The notes: a model not told the origin generated them from the letters alone. A stretch of DNA of 64,000 nt from an uncultured Alloprevotella sp. (GCA_944322325.1 CALUOQ010000002.1:1-64000), one strand, 5' to 3'. Shown: positions 9,245 to 20,204, counted from the stretch's first letter. Numbers and translations are program-made.

Positions 9245-9343
9245 CACTCTTTTGCGGTAATAGAACGGCTCGCGCAGACTCTTTTCATTGAAATCACATT
9301 CAATTTATGCAAAAAGGCCTTTCTCCTTACCGAAGCAGCCCTG

Positions 9344-10279
9344 CTAATTCTTGTCTAACCGGAATTTCGTATAGACAAAACCATGATCGGAGGGATAAAA
9401 GAAAGTTTTTCCCCTAAAACGAAATTCCTTTCCCGTCAGGCAGTCCTCACATTGCGAGGCGACGGCCCTGATATTCTTTCCTTGATAATAAACATAATCT
9501 ATACGGTCTTGCCTGTTGGGCTCGGCCTGGGGATTGGTCATCCATGTCGTGCCGATATGGATGATCGGGTCAGGATTCATTTCCCTGAAGCTGTCTATAA
9601 AACCCGCCTCCGCCATCATTCGGGAAACAGGCCACGCCACAACAGCCCCGCCGTGATTGAATAAATCCTTGGTCGCCTCCGTCCAATCCAAGTGGGAGTG
9701 ACTGTTGAAATCGCCGCCTACAATGACAGGCACACTGTCGGATTCATCGATGAAAGGGCGCAATATGCTGAGAATTCTGGCAGTCTCCTCGTCGCGTGTC
9801 CCCGACTTCTCCCACGCCAAAAGTTCCGATCCGGTCAAGCCAGTCGGCACATCGGACGCGTCGGGCAGGTAATGTATCCACATGTCAAATACCCGGACTT
9901 TCTGTCCGGCCACATCGATTTCTACCCCTCCGAAGTTGAACGTAGAAATACTGTCCGGAAACAGATGGGTTTTACGAATAGGGTAACGGCTGTACACGGA
10001 CAGGTTATTGGACAGTGAGCGGTGGTAATAGCCCAAAGCATCGGCTAATTTCGTATCGGCCCCATACGTTTCCACGACCAAGACTACATCGGCTCCACTG
10101 GTCCTCAGAATCTCCGCCACTGCGTTACAGGCCGTTTCGCCATACGCTTTACTGTGTCCGGCATGCCATATATTCCACGCAAGCACTGAAAGAGTTTCCG
10201 GACCGGACTTCCCGTAAGAACAAGAGAGTGCACCACTCCACAATATCAGTCCCAGGAATAAGCCATACCATCTTTTCAT
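9344..10279 (-). CDS. Endonuclease/exonuclease/phosphatase-family lipoprotein
   Basis: This 311-residue protein has a lipoprotein-type signal (MKRWYGLFLGLILWSGALSC). Its body is an EEP (DNase I-like) fold: 'LSVLAWNIWHAG' (metal-binding Asn), 'DVVLVVETYG' (metal-binding Glu), 'VIVGGDFNSHSH' (Asp/Asn pair) and the terminal 'PSDHGFVYTKF' (catalytic His). The fold hydrolyses phosphodiesters or phosphomonoesters; with export to the envelope, a phospholipid, inositol phosphate or extracellular nucleic acid substrate is possible but not shown. The start at 10279 is preferred over one nine codons earlier because it begins the signal peptide. Confidence 0.85.
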   Translation of the reverse strand: MKRWYGLFLGLILWSGALSCSYGKSGPETLSVLAWNIWHAGHSKAYGETACNAVAEILRTSGADVVLVVETYGADTKLADALGYYHRSLSNNLSVYSRYPIRKTHLFPDSISTFNFGGVEIDVAGQKVRVFDMWIHYLPDASDVPTGLTGSELLAWEKSGTRDEETARILSILRPFIDESDSVPVIVGGDFNSHSHLDWTEATKDLFNHGGAVVAWPVSRMMAEAGFIDSFREMNPDPIIHIGTTWMTNPQAEPNRQDRIDYVYYQGKNIRAVASQCEDCLTGKEFRFRGKTFFYPSDHGFVYTKFRLDKN

Positions 10280-10308
10280 AAACAACGACTTTGAGGTTTG
10301 AAACAATA

Positions 10309-10361
10309 ATAATTATCGGCGGCCCTATCCTTTTCCTGCTTAGAATGGGGTCGCCGACAAT
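10309..10361. terminator. Imperfect inverted repeat downstream of gyrB
   Basis: ATTATCGGCGGCC (about 10312) can pair with GGTCGCCGACAAT (about 10349-10361) around a long loop. It lies in the 144-bp gap after the gyrB stop codon and could act as its terminator, though no clear T-run is visible. Confidence 0.3.
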
Positions 10362-10423
10362 ATTCCATTTACGTAGTGTGGAAGAATCAGGCCATTACCG
10401 AACCTCCCGACCACGCAGCACCA

Positions 10424-12406
<1,983 letters not shown>

Positions 12407-12415
12407 TTAACATAG

Positions 12416-12423
12416 CAAAAGTA
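12416..12423 (-). promoter_or_regulatory. -7 box for gyrB
   Basis: The minus strand reads TACTTTTG (TAnnTTTG), 36 bp before the gyrB start at 12379. Confidence 0.5.
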
Positions 12424-12502
12424 CGAAAAAAACTTGTAAGCGCCAATGCCGCACGGGCTTTTTCTTACCCGCTACGCTCGCGTCCGACTACGCAATAACG
12501 AA

Positions 12503-12535
12503 CAAGGGCCGGAACCTTTTCGATTCCGACCCTTG
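12503..12535 (-). terminator. Hairpin behind rpsT
   Basis: CAAGGGCCGGAA pairs with TTCCGACCCTTG (one G-T position). It lies 20 bp after the rpsT stop and before gyrB, so it probably ends the tRNA-Glu/rpsT transcript. Confidence 0.6.
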
Positions 12536-12554
12536 CATATTTCCTTACGACTGC

Positions 12555-12809
12555 TTAAGCCAATTTCTTCACGTGCAACATCAGGCTCGACGTAATGTTC
12601 GCAGCCTTATTCTTATGGATGATGTTTTTCTTGGCAAGCTTGTCCAACATACCCTGAACCTTCGGCAGAAGGGCCACGGCACTCTCCTTGTCCGTCGTAG
12701 CACGAAGCTTACGCACGGCATTACGCATGGTCTTTGCGTAGTAGCGATTATGCAGTCTGCGAGTAGCCGTCTGACGGATTCTCTTAACAGAAGATTTGTG
12801 ATTAGCCAT
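12555..12809 (-). CDS. rpsT: 30S ribosomal protein S20
   Basis: The 84-residue, very basic protein starts '[20 protein letters not shown]', the typical S20 N-terminus, and continues as an alpha-helical bundle with alternating Lys/Arg. S20 binds 16S rRNA early in 30S assembly. The ATG at 12809 is the family start; upstream codons in the same frame run into tRNA-Glu, which lies 28 bp before it, so the two are likely cotranscribed and separated by tRNA processing. Confidence 0.97.
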   Translation of the reverse strand: MANHKSSVKRIRQTATRRLHNRYYAKTMRNAVRKLRATTDKESAVALLPKVQGMLDKLAKKNIIHKNKAANITSSLMLHVKKLA

Positions 12810-12837
12810 CTTTGATTTTTCTATTTCTTTTATTGTG

Positions 12838-12909
12838 TAGCCCATAGCGGAATCGAACCGCTCTTTTGAGAATGAAAATCTCACGTCCTAACCGATAGAC
12901 GAATGGGCC
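12838..12909 (-). tRNA. tRNA-Glu (anticodon TTC)
   Basis: Read on the minus strand the sequence folds as a full cloverleaf: acceptor GGCCCAT/ATGGGCT, anticodon loop TTTTCAT with TTC, and T-arm AGCGG-TTCGATT-CCGCT. The discriminator base is A and the 3' CCA is not encoded. Confidence 0.95.
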
Positions 12910-12955
12910 AGCCTTTGAAACATACGAGAAACCTTGCGGCGCTCGTTTGCGAGTG

Positions 12956-12963
12956 CAAAAGTA
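12956..12963 (-). promoter_or_regulatory. -7 box for tRNA-Glu/rpsT
   Basis: The minus strand reads TACTTTTG, 46 bp before the tRNA 5' end. Confidence 0.4.
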
Positions 12964-13133
12964 GAGCTAAAATCCGAACTGACAAAATGTTTGGTTGAAA
13001 AAAATCGATTTTTCACTTTTGTCACCTTGAGCAGCGCTGTTTTTCACGGTTTTGATGTACTTTCGTCTTTGCGATAAAGGGAACTTCGGTTTCACCGGAC
13101 TGCCCGCCTTGCTCATACCACTCTACCACAGAT

Positions 13134-13859
13134 ATGCTGACCGACTCCCGCGGACTGGTGCTGCGCGCCACGAAATACAACGACGACACGACGATAGTCG
13201 ACATCTACACCGAAGCCGAAGGCACGGTGTCGTTCCTCGTGCGCAACTCGCGCTCGCCGCGCGCGGCGGTGAAGACGCGCCTGCTACGGCCGATGGCTCT
13301 GCTCCGTATCGGGTGGGACAAACGGACGAACGCCCGCCTGCAACGCCTGAAGTCGGCCGAAGTGGACTACGCCTACACCTCCCTGCCCTACGACCCCTAT
13401 AAAACATCCATTGCCCTCTTCCTGGCCGAATTTCTTCACCGCGCCCTGCGTGTGAACCAGCCGGACCGTGCACTCTTCGAGTATGTCCGCGCCTCGGTGG
13501 TCTGGCTCGACCTGTGCCAGCGGGCTTTTGCCAACTTCCACCTCGTGTTTCTGCTCCGCCTCGCGCGCTTCCTGGGCTTCTATCCTAACCTCGAGGACCA
13601 CCGGCCGGGCATGTACTTCGACCTCGAGACGGGCTGCTTCACGCTTCTGCCGCCTTCGCACGCCCACTTTCTGATGCCGGCGGACGCGGCGCGCCTGCCG
13701 TTGCTCATGCGGATGAACTACGACACGATGCACCTGTTCCGCTTTTCGCGCGAGGAGCGACAGCGTCTCCTGACGGCCATCAACGACTACTACCGGCTGC
13801 ACCTGCCTTCCTTCCCGGACCTCAAGTCGCTCGACGTGCTCCAAGCGCTTTTTTCCTGA
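13134..13859 (+). CDS. recO: DNA repair protein RecO
   Basis: This 241-residue protein begins with an OB-fold domain ('SRGLVLRATKYNDDTTIVDIYTEAEGTVSFLV') and continues with the helical RecO C-terminal domain. RecO works with RecR to load RecA on SSB-coated single strands in the RecF pathway. The zinc-binding cysteines seen in some RecO proteins are absent, as is usual in this group. I see no strong promoter box in the short upstream gap. Confidence 0.92.
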   Translation: MLTDSRGLVLRATKYNDDTTIVDIYTEAEGTVSFLVRNSRSPRAAVKTRLLRPMALLRIGWDKRTNARLQRLKSAEVDYAYTSLPYDPYKTSIALFLAEFLHRALRVNQPDRALFEYVRASVVWLDLCQRAFANFHLVFLLRLARFLGFYPNLEDHRPGMYFDLETGCFTLLPPSHAHFLMPADAARLPLLMRMNYDTMHLFRFSREERQRLLTAINDYYRLHLPSFPDLKSLDVLQALFS

Positions 13860-13968
13860 CCGGACCGAAAAAAATGCGCTCCGCCGTGTAACGTTTTCGC
13901 CCGACGTGTCTCTAACAGGGCAGAAAGCGAAAACAAATTGCATATCAACCTCTAAAAACTTTAGCGTT

Positions 13969-14427
13969 ATGATGGACTTCATTTCCGTACCGGTGACGAC
14001 CGCCATCGTCTTTTACTTTATCTATCGTGTCTTCGAGTTGTTCGTGCACCGCGCCGAACGTATCATGTACATCAACAAGATGCAGGCGCCCCAACCCGTC
14101 AGCCTGCCCCAGTCCAGTTTCGAATTGCCCCGCCTCGGCTGGTATTTCGCCCTGCGCGCCGGATGCCTCATCACGGGGCTGGGTGTCGGAATGCTATTGG
14201 CTTACTTTATCTGCTGGTGCACGGTTCCTCTATTCCTTGAAGGAGGGTACGACTGGAGAGTCAGTACGTGCTTCGGCGGCTGCACACTGCTGTGTGGCGG
14301 ACTGGGGCTGATTATCTCATACGTCGTCGAGCAGAAAAATGAGGGAAAGGCCCCAATCTGCCACAACGGGCACGACACAGACTGCGCGTCAGCCCTGCAT
14401 AAGGACAATACCGCCGACGAGGCTTAA
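13969..14427 (+). CDS. DUF6249-like inner-membrane protein
   Basis: The 152-residue protein has three hydrophobic segments: one near the N-terminus (VPVTTAIVFYFIYRVFELFV), one at about residues 65-87 (ITGLGVGMLLAYFICW) and one at about 103-124 (TLLCGGLGLIISYVV). It then has a polar tail. This matches small membrane proteins often annotated DUF6249 and often encoded beside ECF sigma factors. The sigma factor gene follows 60 bp downstream. The function is unknown. The start is one of two adjacent ATG codons, directly before the first helix. Confidence 0.6.
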   Translation: MMDFISVPVTTAIVFYFIYRVFELFVHRAERIMYINKMQAPQPVSLPQSSFELPRLGWYFALRAGCLITGLGVGMLLAYFICWCTVPLFLEGGYDWRVSTCFGGCTLLCGGLGLIISYVVEQKNEGKAPICHNGHDTDCASALHKDNTADEA

Positions 14428-14487
14428 TAAAAGCGCCATAAAACATTCTCCTGCCGAACCCCACACGCCCCGGACCACTGCGCAACC

Positions 14488-15042
14488 ATGACCGAGACTG
14501 AACGCATCCACGCCATCCTGGCCGGACATACGGAAGAGTTTGCCTGGTTTCTCGACCGTTATGCCGACGCCACTCACCGCCTCGTGGCCGGCATTGTGGA
14601 CTGCGCGGAGGATGCCGAGGAAGTCACGCAGGACGCTTTCATCCGGGCTTACGAAAAACTGTCCACCTTCCGGGGCGACTGCCGCTTCTCGACGTGGCTT
14701 TACCGCATTGCCTATCGGCTGGCCCTGCGCCGCGCCCGAACGCCCCGCACCGAGCAGACCGTCGTCGACGAACGCCTGTGGGAATCGCTCAGTGACGACG
14801 TGGCACTGCCCCTGCTTGACGAAAGCGAAGCGACGGATGACCAAGTGGAACGGCTACGCCAGGCGCTCGACCGGCTTCGCCCCGACGAACGGACCCTGCT
14901 CATGCTGACTTACGACGAGGAACGGCCGGCGGCCGAGGTAGCAACCATCATGGGCCTCAGCGAGGGAAACATCCGTACCCGCCTCTGCCGCCTGCGCAAA
15001 AAACTTTTCATACTTTTGAACCATGACTCCGACCCCCTCTGA
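14488..15042 (+). CDS. ECF-type RNA polymerase sigma factor
   Basis: The 184-residue protein shows region 2 ('DCAEDAEEVTQDAFIRAYEKL', 'FRGDCRFSTWLYRIAYRLA') and region 4 ('LRPDERTLLMLTYDEERPAAEVATIMGLSEGNIRTRLCRLRKKL') of the extracytoplasmic-function family. Its stop codon lies inside the next gene (20-bp overlap), the usual arrangement with a cognate anti-sigma factor. It presumably directs a small envelope or stress regulon; the target promoter cannot be seen. Confidence 0.92.
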   Translation: MTETERIHAILAGHTEEFAWFLDRYADATHRLVAGIVDCAEDAEEVTQDAFIRAYEKLSTFRGDCRFSTWLYRIAYRLALRRARTPRTEQTVVDERLWESLSDDVALPLLDESEATDDQVERLRQALDRLRPDERTLLMLTYDEERPAAEVATIMGLSEGNIRTRLCRLRKKLFILLNHDSDPL

Positions 15043-15388
15043 CCGACGACTGACAGCCCTGCACCGCGCCACCACGCCACGGCGCGCCCTGCCCAGCCAC
15101 TTCACGCACCGGACGCTGCAACGCATCGAAGCGCGGCGTCAGGCCACCGAGCGCCGCAACCAGCGCCTCCTGGCCGTCGCTGCCGCGCTGGCCGTCGCAG
15201 GCGCATTTGCCTTCCTCGGTTGGATGTTCGGCCCGGTGAATATTCCGCCCCTCACGGTCTCCGTTCCGACTCTCTCGGTCCCACACATCGATGCGGACAG
15301 CCTCAAACCGTGGTTACCACTCTTTCCCGTTTTTATTCTGTTGTTCGCGTTCGACTGGTGGTTGTCCCGAAGAAGACGGAGCCACTGA
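15023..15388 (+). CDS. Probable anti-sigma factor (single-pass membrane protein)
   Basis: This 121-residue protein has a basic cytoplasmic N-terminus with repeated Arg and Thr, a hydrophobic helix at about residues 49-70 (LLAVAAALAVAGAFAFLGWM), and a second hydrophobic stretch near the end (WLPLFPVFILLFAFDWWL). It overlaps the sigma gene by 20 bp, so translation is coupled. Length, topology and position fit an anti-sigma factor, but no zinc-binding ZAS motif is present, so the role is inferred mainly from context. Confidence 0.55.
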   Translation: MTPTPSDRRLTALHRATTPRRALPSHFTHRTLQRIEARRQATERRNQRLLAVAAALAVAGAFAFLGWMFGPVNIPPLTVSVPTLSVPHIDADSLKPWLPLFPVFILLFAFDWWLSRRRRSH

Positions 15389-15396
15389 GTGTTTTT

Positions 15397-15455
15397 ACAA
15401 GTGTAGTCCCAGAAATTTCTATCGCAGCGATAGAAATTTCTGGGACTACACTTGT
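15397..15455. repeat. Perfect 29-bp palindrome with a single-base centre
   Basis: Positions 15397-15425 and 15427-15455 are exact reverse complements around A15426. The arms carry GTGTAGTCCCAGAAATTTCT. A third copy of ACTACACTTGTTTTT follows at about 15468. The arms belong to the dispersed intergenic repeat family also seen near 2.3, 26.2 and 32.8 kb. It lies 9 bp behind the anti-sigma gene and could end that transcript. Confidence 0.8.
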
Positions 15456-15493
15456 TTTCATCGAGTACTACACTTGTTTTTACTCGCTTTGTT

Positions 15494-15561
15494 CCCCTCA
15501 TTGGACTCATTACTCCCATTGGACTCATAGGGCTAATGGGAGTAATGGGCCCAATGAGGGG
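15494..15561. terminator. 27-bp imperfect inverted repeat between convergent operons
   Basis: CCCCTCATTGG at 15494 opens the left arm, and CCAATGAGGGG ending at 15561 closes the right arm. The inner parts (TACTCCCATT / AATGGGAGTA) also pair, with three mismatched positions. It lies 30 bp past the stop of the cyclophilin gene and can end the long minus-strand cell-wall operon. Confidence 0.6.
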
Positions 15562-15590
15562 AGGACGCACCGCAGCGCTGCGCGCCCGGA

Positions 15591-16289
15591 TCAGTCGACC
15601 ACCGTGGCCCGGACGATGCGGACGTCGGCGATGGGGCGGTCGTTGCTGTCGGTGGAAACTTTCTGAATTTTCTGTATCACCTTGAGCCCCTCGACGACCT
15701 CGCCGAACACGGTGTATTGCCCGTCGAGATGGGGTGCCCCACCCTGCTCCTCGTAGGCTTGGCGCACCGAGTCGGGCATCGACGTGCCGGCGGGCAGAAA
15801 CTGCGCCGTCTGTTCCAACATGGCGGTCAGTTCCTCCTCGGGCAGGAAGCGCCCCCACACCACGTAGAACTGCGACCCGCTGCTCTTGCGCTCCGGGTTG
15901 ACGTCGTCGCCCTCCCGCGCGGCAGCAAGGGCGCCCCTCACGTGCAAGTGGCGGGGATAGCGTATCTCGGCCGGCAGGTCGTCGCCCTCGGAGTGCTCGC
16001 CCAAGGCCTGCCCGAGGGTGGCCTGGCGCGAATCGGGGTCGCCCGCCTGAATCATGAATCCCTTGATGACACGATGAAAGAGGATACCGTCGTAAAACCC
16101 GCTGCGTACGAGGCGCAGAAAGTTGTCGCGGTGCACGGGAGTGTCGTCGAAGAGGGCCACGACGAAGTCGCCCTTCGTCGTCTCGAAGCGCACCTGTTGA
16201 CGCCCGTCGCGGTCGCGGGCACCGAGCGGAGCGACGCACAGCAAAGCCAGCAGGGCCGTCACGCACATACGTAAAGAGAAATGTCGCAT
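15591..16289 (-). CDS. Exported cyclophilin-type peptidyl-prolyl isomerase
   Basis: The 232-residue protein has a signal peptide (MRHFSLRMCVTALLALLCVA) and a cyclophilin domain with core motifs 'YDGILFHRVIKGFMIQAGDP', 'GSQFYVVWG' and 'YTVFGEVVEGLKVIQKI'. It is expected to speed cis-trans isomerisation of X-Pro bonds in periplasmic proteins. Compared with short bacterial cyclophilins it carries an insertion of about 30 residues before 'YTVFGEV', as is common in Bacteroidales. It starts 4 bp after the ftsW stop codon and is probably the last gene of the cell-wall operon. Confidence 0.92.
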   Translation of the reverse strand: MRHFSLRMCVTALLALLCVAPLGARDRDGRQQVRFETTKGDFVVALFDDTPVHRDNFLRLVRSGFYDGILFHRVIKGFMIQAGDPDSRQATLGQALGEHSEGDDLPAEIRYPRHLHVRGALAAAREGDDVNPERKSSGSQFYVVWGRFLPEEELTAMLEQTAQFLPAGTSMPDSVRQAYEEQGGAPHLDGQYTVFGEVVEGLKVIQKIQKVSTDSNDRPIADVRIVRATVVD

Positions 16290-16292
16290 GAG

Positions 16293-17543
16293 TTATATCA
16301 GATTTTTCGTATCGTAGTATTCCGGATTGACGTCGGGCTCATCCAGCGGTTCGACGTCGCCCGCCTTCTCCGCCCGCTTATGGGCGTAACGGCTGACGCT
16401 GAGAATCATGCCGATATACACGCAGTTGATGAGCGTGGACGTACCGCCACGACTGATGAGCGGCAGGGGCTGACCCGTCACCGGGAAGATACCCACGGCG
16501 ACCAGCATGTTAAGAACGGCCTGCGCCACGAGCAGCAACGCCAGCCCCATGGCCAGAAAGGCGGGGAAGTTGTGCTCGCATCGGCTCGCTATGCGCCCCG
16601 TCCGGAAGAGCAGGACGATGTAGAGAAAGACGACGAGCGCCGCCCCCCACAGCCCCATCTCCTCAATGATAATGGCGAAGATGAAGTCGGAGAAAGCCTG
16701 GCTCAGAAAATCGCGCTCGACGGAGTTTCCGGGCATTTTGCCCACGACGTTGCTCGTCGCAATGGCAATATGGGCATGGGCGATCTGCGCATCCTTGTCT
16801 ATGTCGAAATCTTTCGGGTCGAGCGTCTTGGTCGACCCACCGTGCGACTCGAAGCGCGACTTCCACGTCGAAAGGCGGTGGAAACCGGGCACGTCGTACA
16901 CCTTGCTGTGCGGGTCGTCGGGCAGTCGGAGCATGATGGTGGCGCCGATAGCGGCAAAAAGCAGGATGACACCGAGCAGCGTGCCGAGTTGCTTCAGGGA
17001 AACGCGGCCGATAAACATCATGACGATGACCACGCCGAAAAGCAACACGGCCGTCGACAGATTCTCCGGGAAAATCAGCGCACACATGATGCCGGCCAGC
17101 CACAGGATGTACTTGAACGCCTTGCGGTCGGCCCCGTCGTCGCGCTGCATCTGCGCCAGGATGAGGGCGGCCGTAATAATGGTGACGCCCTTGCCTATCT
17201 CGGAGGGCTGGAACTGTATGCCGGCTATCATGAGCCATCGCGCCGCTCCGTTGGTCATGGCGCCGTACAACGTGGTGAACAACAGGACCAGATACGTGGG
17301 GATCAGGAGCAGGATGGGGATAATCTTGAAGAAGCGACAGGGCACATTATGGATACCGATGACGATGAGCGTGCCTACGCCGAGAAACGTGGCCTGCTTG
17401 ATAAGAGGCATCCAGAAACTGCCGTCCTTGTAGGCCAACGTGCTGGCTGCACTGAACACCTCGATGAGCGAAATGATGCAAAGGAAAAAAAAGATGACCC
17501 ATATCACCTTGTCGCCCTTGAATATATCCTGTATCTTCTTCAT
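16293..17543 (-). CDS. ftsW: SEDS glycosyltransferase FtsW
   Basis: This 416-residue protein of the RodA/FtsW/SpoVE family has about ten membrane helices. Conserved stretches include 'ARWLMIAGIQFQPSEIGKG', 'PENLSTAVLLF' and 'GQPLPLISRGGTSTLINC'. It polymerises lipid II into glycan strands at the division septum with its partner FtsI, encoded upstream in the same operon. The stop codon lies next to the cyclophilin start, and murD lies 15 bp upstream. Confidence 0.95.
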   Translation of the reverse strand: MKKIQDIFKGDKVIWVIFFFLCIISLIEVFSAASTLAYKDGSFWMPLIKQATFLGVGTLIVIGIHNVPCRFFKIIPILLLIPTYLVLLFTTLYGAMTNGAARWLMIAGIQFQPSEIGKGVTIITAALILAQMQRDDGADRKAFKYILWLAGIMCALIFPENLSTAVLLFGVVIVMMFIGRVSLKQLGTLLGVILLFAAIGATIMLRLPDDPHSKVYDVPGFHRLSTWKSRFESHGGSTKTLDPKDFDIDKDAQIAHAHIAIATSNVVGKMPGNSVERDFLSQAFSDFIFAIIIEEMGLWGAALVVFLYIVLLFRTGRIASRCEHNFPAFLAMGLALLLVAQAVLNMLVAVGIFPVTGQPLPLISRGGTSTLINCVYIGMILSVSRYAHKRAEKAGDVEPLDEPDVNPEYYDTKNLI

Positions 17544-17558
17544 CTGACGCGGCTTTCT

Positions 17559-18902
17559 TTAGTCATGCGGCAACATGTCGCGCACCAGCGACTTGAACTG
17601 ACAACCGCGGTCCTCCATGTTGCGGAAAAGGTCGAAGCTGGCACAACAGGGGCTCAGCAGCACCGTGTCGCCCTTGTGAGCCAGACGACGGCAGGCCGCC
17701 ACGCAATCAGCCATGGAGTGGGTGTCGGCTACGGGGAGACCAAGCGAATCGAAAAAGTCGTGCAACTTGCGGTTGTCGGCTCCGAGGTACACGAGGGCCC
17801 GACACTTCTGCCCGACGAGGGCACGGATTTCATTGTAGTCATTGCCCTTGTCCTTCCCGCCGAGGATGAGAACTACAGGTGTCGTCATGCTTTCGAGCGC
17901 CCATCGGCAGGCGTCGACGTTCGTCGCCTTCGAGTCGTTTACATAGACAACGCCATCCACCGCGGCTACGCGCTCCAGGCGGTGCTCGACGCCGGGAAAG
18001 TCGCTCAGCCCCTGACGCACCACGTCGTCAGGCAGCCCGAGCGCTTTGACCGCCAGTGCGGCCGCCAGAGAGTTACGCAGATTGTGCAGTCCGGGCAAGG
18101 AGAGTTCCGCTTGCGGCATGGCGAACGGTGCCGGCTGCTCGAGAACAAAGCGCCCACTGTCAGCATAGGCCACCGCGCCGGGCTCGGGCGCATCGGCAAA
18201 GGGCAGCACCCGACTGACGACGTCGTACTTCGCCAGTTCGCGGCCTATGTGTTCGTCACCGGCCCAATAGATAAATGCGTCGTCGGACGTCTGATTGCGG
18301 AGAATGCGCATCTTGGCGTCGACGTAGTTCTGCATTTTGAAGTCGTAGCGGTCGAGGTGGTCGGGCGTAATGTTGAGCAATACGGCCACATTGGCACGGA
18401 AGTCGTACATGTCGTCCAGCTGAAACGACGACAGCTCAATGACGTAGTTGGCGTGCGGCGACTCGGCAACCTGTAGCGCCAGGCTGCTCCCGATGTTGCC
18501 GGCGAGGCCCACGTCGAGGCCCGCCTTACGGCAGAGGTGGTAGATGAGCGACGTAGTGGTGGTCTTGCCATTACTGCCCGTGATGCAAATCATGCGGGCG
18601 TCGGTGTACCGTCCGGCAAACTCTATCTCACTGATGACGGGGACCCCCTTCCCGCGCAGGGCGACCACCATAGGGGCCGTCTCGGGTATGCCGGGACTCT
18701 TGACCGCCTCATCGGCCGTCAGTACGAGGTCGGGCGTATGGCCACCCTCTTCCCAGGCAATGCCGCGCCGGTCGAGCTGCGCCTTATATTCGGCCTTGAT
18801 GGTTCCTGCATCCGACACGAAAACGTCGAATCCTTTCTGCTGCGCCAGGACAGCGGCTCCCACGCCGCTCTCGGCTGCCCCCAATATGACAATTCTCGAC
18901 AT
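17559..18902 (-). CDS. murD: UDP-N-acetylmuramoylalanine-D-glutamate ligase
   Basis: The 447-residue Mur ligase adds D-glutamate to UDP-MurNAc-L-Ala. The N-terminal Rossmann domain begins 'RIVILGAAESGVGAAVLAQQ'. The ATP-binding loop is 'CITGSNGKTTTTSLIYHLC', and the family motifs 'SSFQLDDMYDF', 'LLNITPDHLDRY' and 'YVNDSKATNVDA' follow. It sits between mraY and ftsW in the dcw operon with short gaps. Confidence 0.96.
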   Translation of the reverse strand: MSRIVILGAAESGVGAAVLAQQKGFDVFVSDAGTIKAEYKAQLDRRGIAWEEGGHTPDLVLTADEAVKSPGIPETAPMVVALRGKGVPVISEIEFAGRYTDARMICITGSNGKTTTTSLIYHLCRKAGLDVGLAGNIGSSLALQVAESPHANYVIELSSFQLDDMYDFRANVAVLLNITPDHLDRYDFKMQNYVDAKMRILRNQTSDDAFIYWAGDEHIGRELAKYDVVSRVLPFADAPEPGAVAYADSGRFVLEQPAPFAMPQAELSLPGLHNLRNSLAAALAVKALGLPDDVVRQGLSDFPGVEHRLERVAAVDGVVYVNDSKATNVDACRWALESMTTPVVLILGGKDKGNDYNEIRALVGQKCRALVYLGADNRKLHDFFDSLGLPVADTHSMADCVAACRRLAHKGDTVLLSPCCASFDLFRNMEDRGCQFKSLVRDMLPHD

Positions 18903-18932
18903 AGTGATAATAAATACTCTTTGCGAAACGTT

Positions 18933-20204
18933 TTACCTAATCTTCAACGTAATGATCGTAGCGGCCGCCAGCAGGATGGTCGTAATCCAGAAGCGTACCG
19001 TTATCTTCGACTCGTGCCAGGCGCCCCGTGGCCAGTTGCGCAGTAGATAGGAGCACTGCGGATCGAGCTGGTCGGGCAGTACACGGAAGTTGTCGTGTAT
19101 CGGAGTGCGCTTGAAAATGCGTTGCTTGACGCCCCGGCGCTTCCCGAACTTGAAGTACTCGACCTGGAGGATAACGCTGAGACTTTCGACCAGAAAGATG
19201 CCGCACAGTATCGGGATGAGTAACTCTTTGTGGATAATGATGGCCAGCACGGCGATAATGCCACCGATGGTCAGCGAGCCGGTGTCGCCCATGAAGATTT
19301 GGGCCGGATAAGCGTTGTACCAGAGAAAACCGATGAGTGCCCCGACAAAAGCGGCGCTGAAGATGACGAGTTCCTGCGAGCCGGGAATGTACATGATGTT
19401 CAGGTAGCTGGCGAACTCGATGTGGCTCGACACATAGGCCAGCACACCGAGCGCAATGCCGATAATGGCCGAATTGCCCGCCGCCATGCCGTCCATGCCG
19501 TCGTTAAGGTTGGCTCCGTTGGACACGGCGGTGATAACGAATATCGTGACGATGACGAAAACGATCCAGCCGGCCTGGCGCTTGTACTTCCCAAGGAAAC
19601 CGACCAGCTCGGCGTAGTCGAAATTATTGTTCTTGACGAAGGGGATGGTCGTCTTGGTGGATTTGACAGCCTCGCTCTTATGCACGATTTCCGTCACGGC
19701 GCCATTGCGCTGCATCTCGATGTTCTCGCGAATCACGGCGTCGGGACTGTAATACAAAGTCAAGCCCACAATGAGCCCCAGACCGACCTGGCCCAGTATC
19801 TTGTAGCGCCCGGGAAGTCCGTCCTTGTTCTTCTTGAAATTCTTGATATAGTCGTCCAGAAAGCCCAGCAGACCCAGCCACACGGTCGTTACGAGCATCA
19901 GTATCATGTATATGTTGCGCAGACGCCCCAGCAAGAGGCAAGGCACAAGGATAGACACAATAATAATAATGCCTCCCATCGTGGGTACGTTCAGCTTTTG
20001 CACGCCAAAGGGGTCTATCTTGGCGTCACGCTGCACTTCGCTCACACGATGCCGCTTCATCCAGCGAATGAAATACTGGCCGAACCAGGCCGACACCATC
20101 AGCGCCAGCATCAGCGCCAGCAACGAGCGGAACGAAATGTAGGACCACATGCCGGAGCCGGGCACCCCGAATTGTTCTAAAAAGCGGAACAGGTAATATA
20201 ACAT
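18933..20204 (-). CDS. mraY: Phospho-N-acetylmuramoyl-pentapeptide transferase
   Basis: This 423-residue membrane enzyme makes lipid I from UDP-MurNAc-pentapeptide and undecaprenyl phosphate. Signature stretches are 'PTMGGIIIIVSIL', 'LGLLGFLDDYIKNFKK', 'SNGANLNDGMDGMAAGNS' and 'IFMGDTGSLTIGG'. It is longer than the usual 320-360 residues because of a polar insert of about 50-60 residues around 'EIVHKSEAVKSTKTTIPFVK', typical of Bacteroidota MraY. The start at 20204 opens directly into the first helix; an in-frame ATG eight codons earlier is less likely. Confidence 0.95.
   Translation of the reverse strand: MLYYLFRFLEQFGVPGSGMWSYISFRSLLALMLALMVSAWFGQYFIRWMKRHRVSEVQRDAKIDPFGVQKLNVPTMGGIIIIVSILVPCLLLGRLRNIYMILMLVTTVWLGLLGFLDDYIKNFKKNKDGLPGRYKILGQVGLGLIVGLTLYYSPDAVIRENIEMQRNGAVTEIVHKSEAVKSTKTTIPFVKNNNFDYAELVGFLGKYKRQAGWIVFVIVTIFVITAVSNGANLNDGMDGMAAGNSAIIGIALGVLAYVSSHIEFASYLNIMYIPGSQELVIFSAAFVGALIGFLWYNAYPAQIFMGDTGSLTIGGIIAVLAIIIHKELLIPILCGIFLVESLSVILQVEYFKFGKRRGVKQRIFKRTPIHDNFRVLPDQLDPQCSYLLRNWPRGAWHESKITVRFWITTILLAAATIITLKIR

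Noticed and set aside
16281..18476. A 731-codon frame opposite ftsW and murD
   Set aside because: Shadow of two well-supported genes; no domain pattern of its own.
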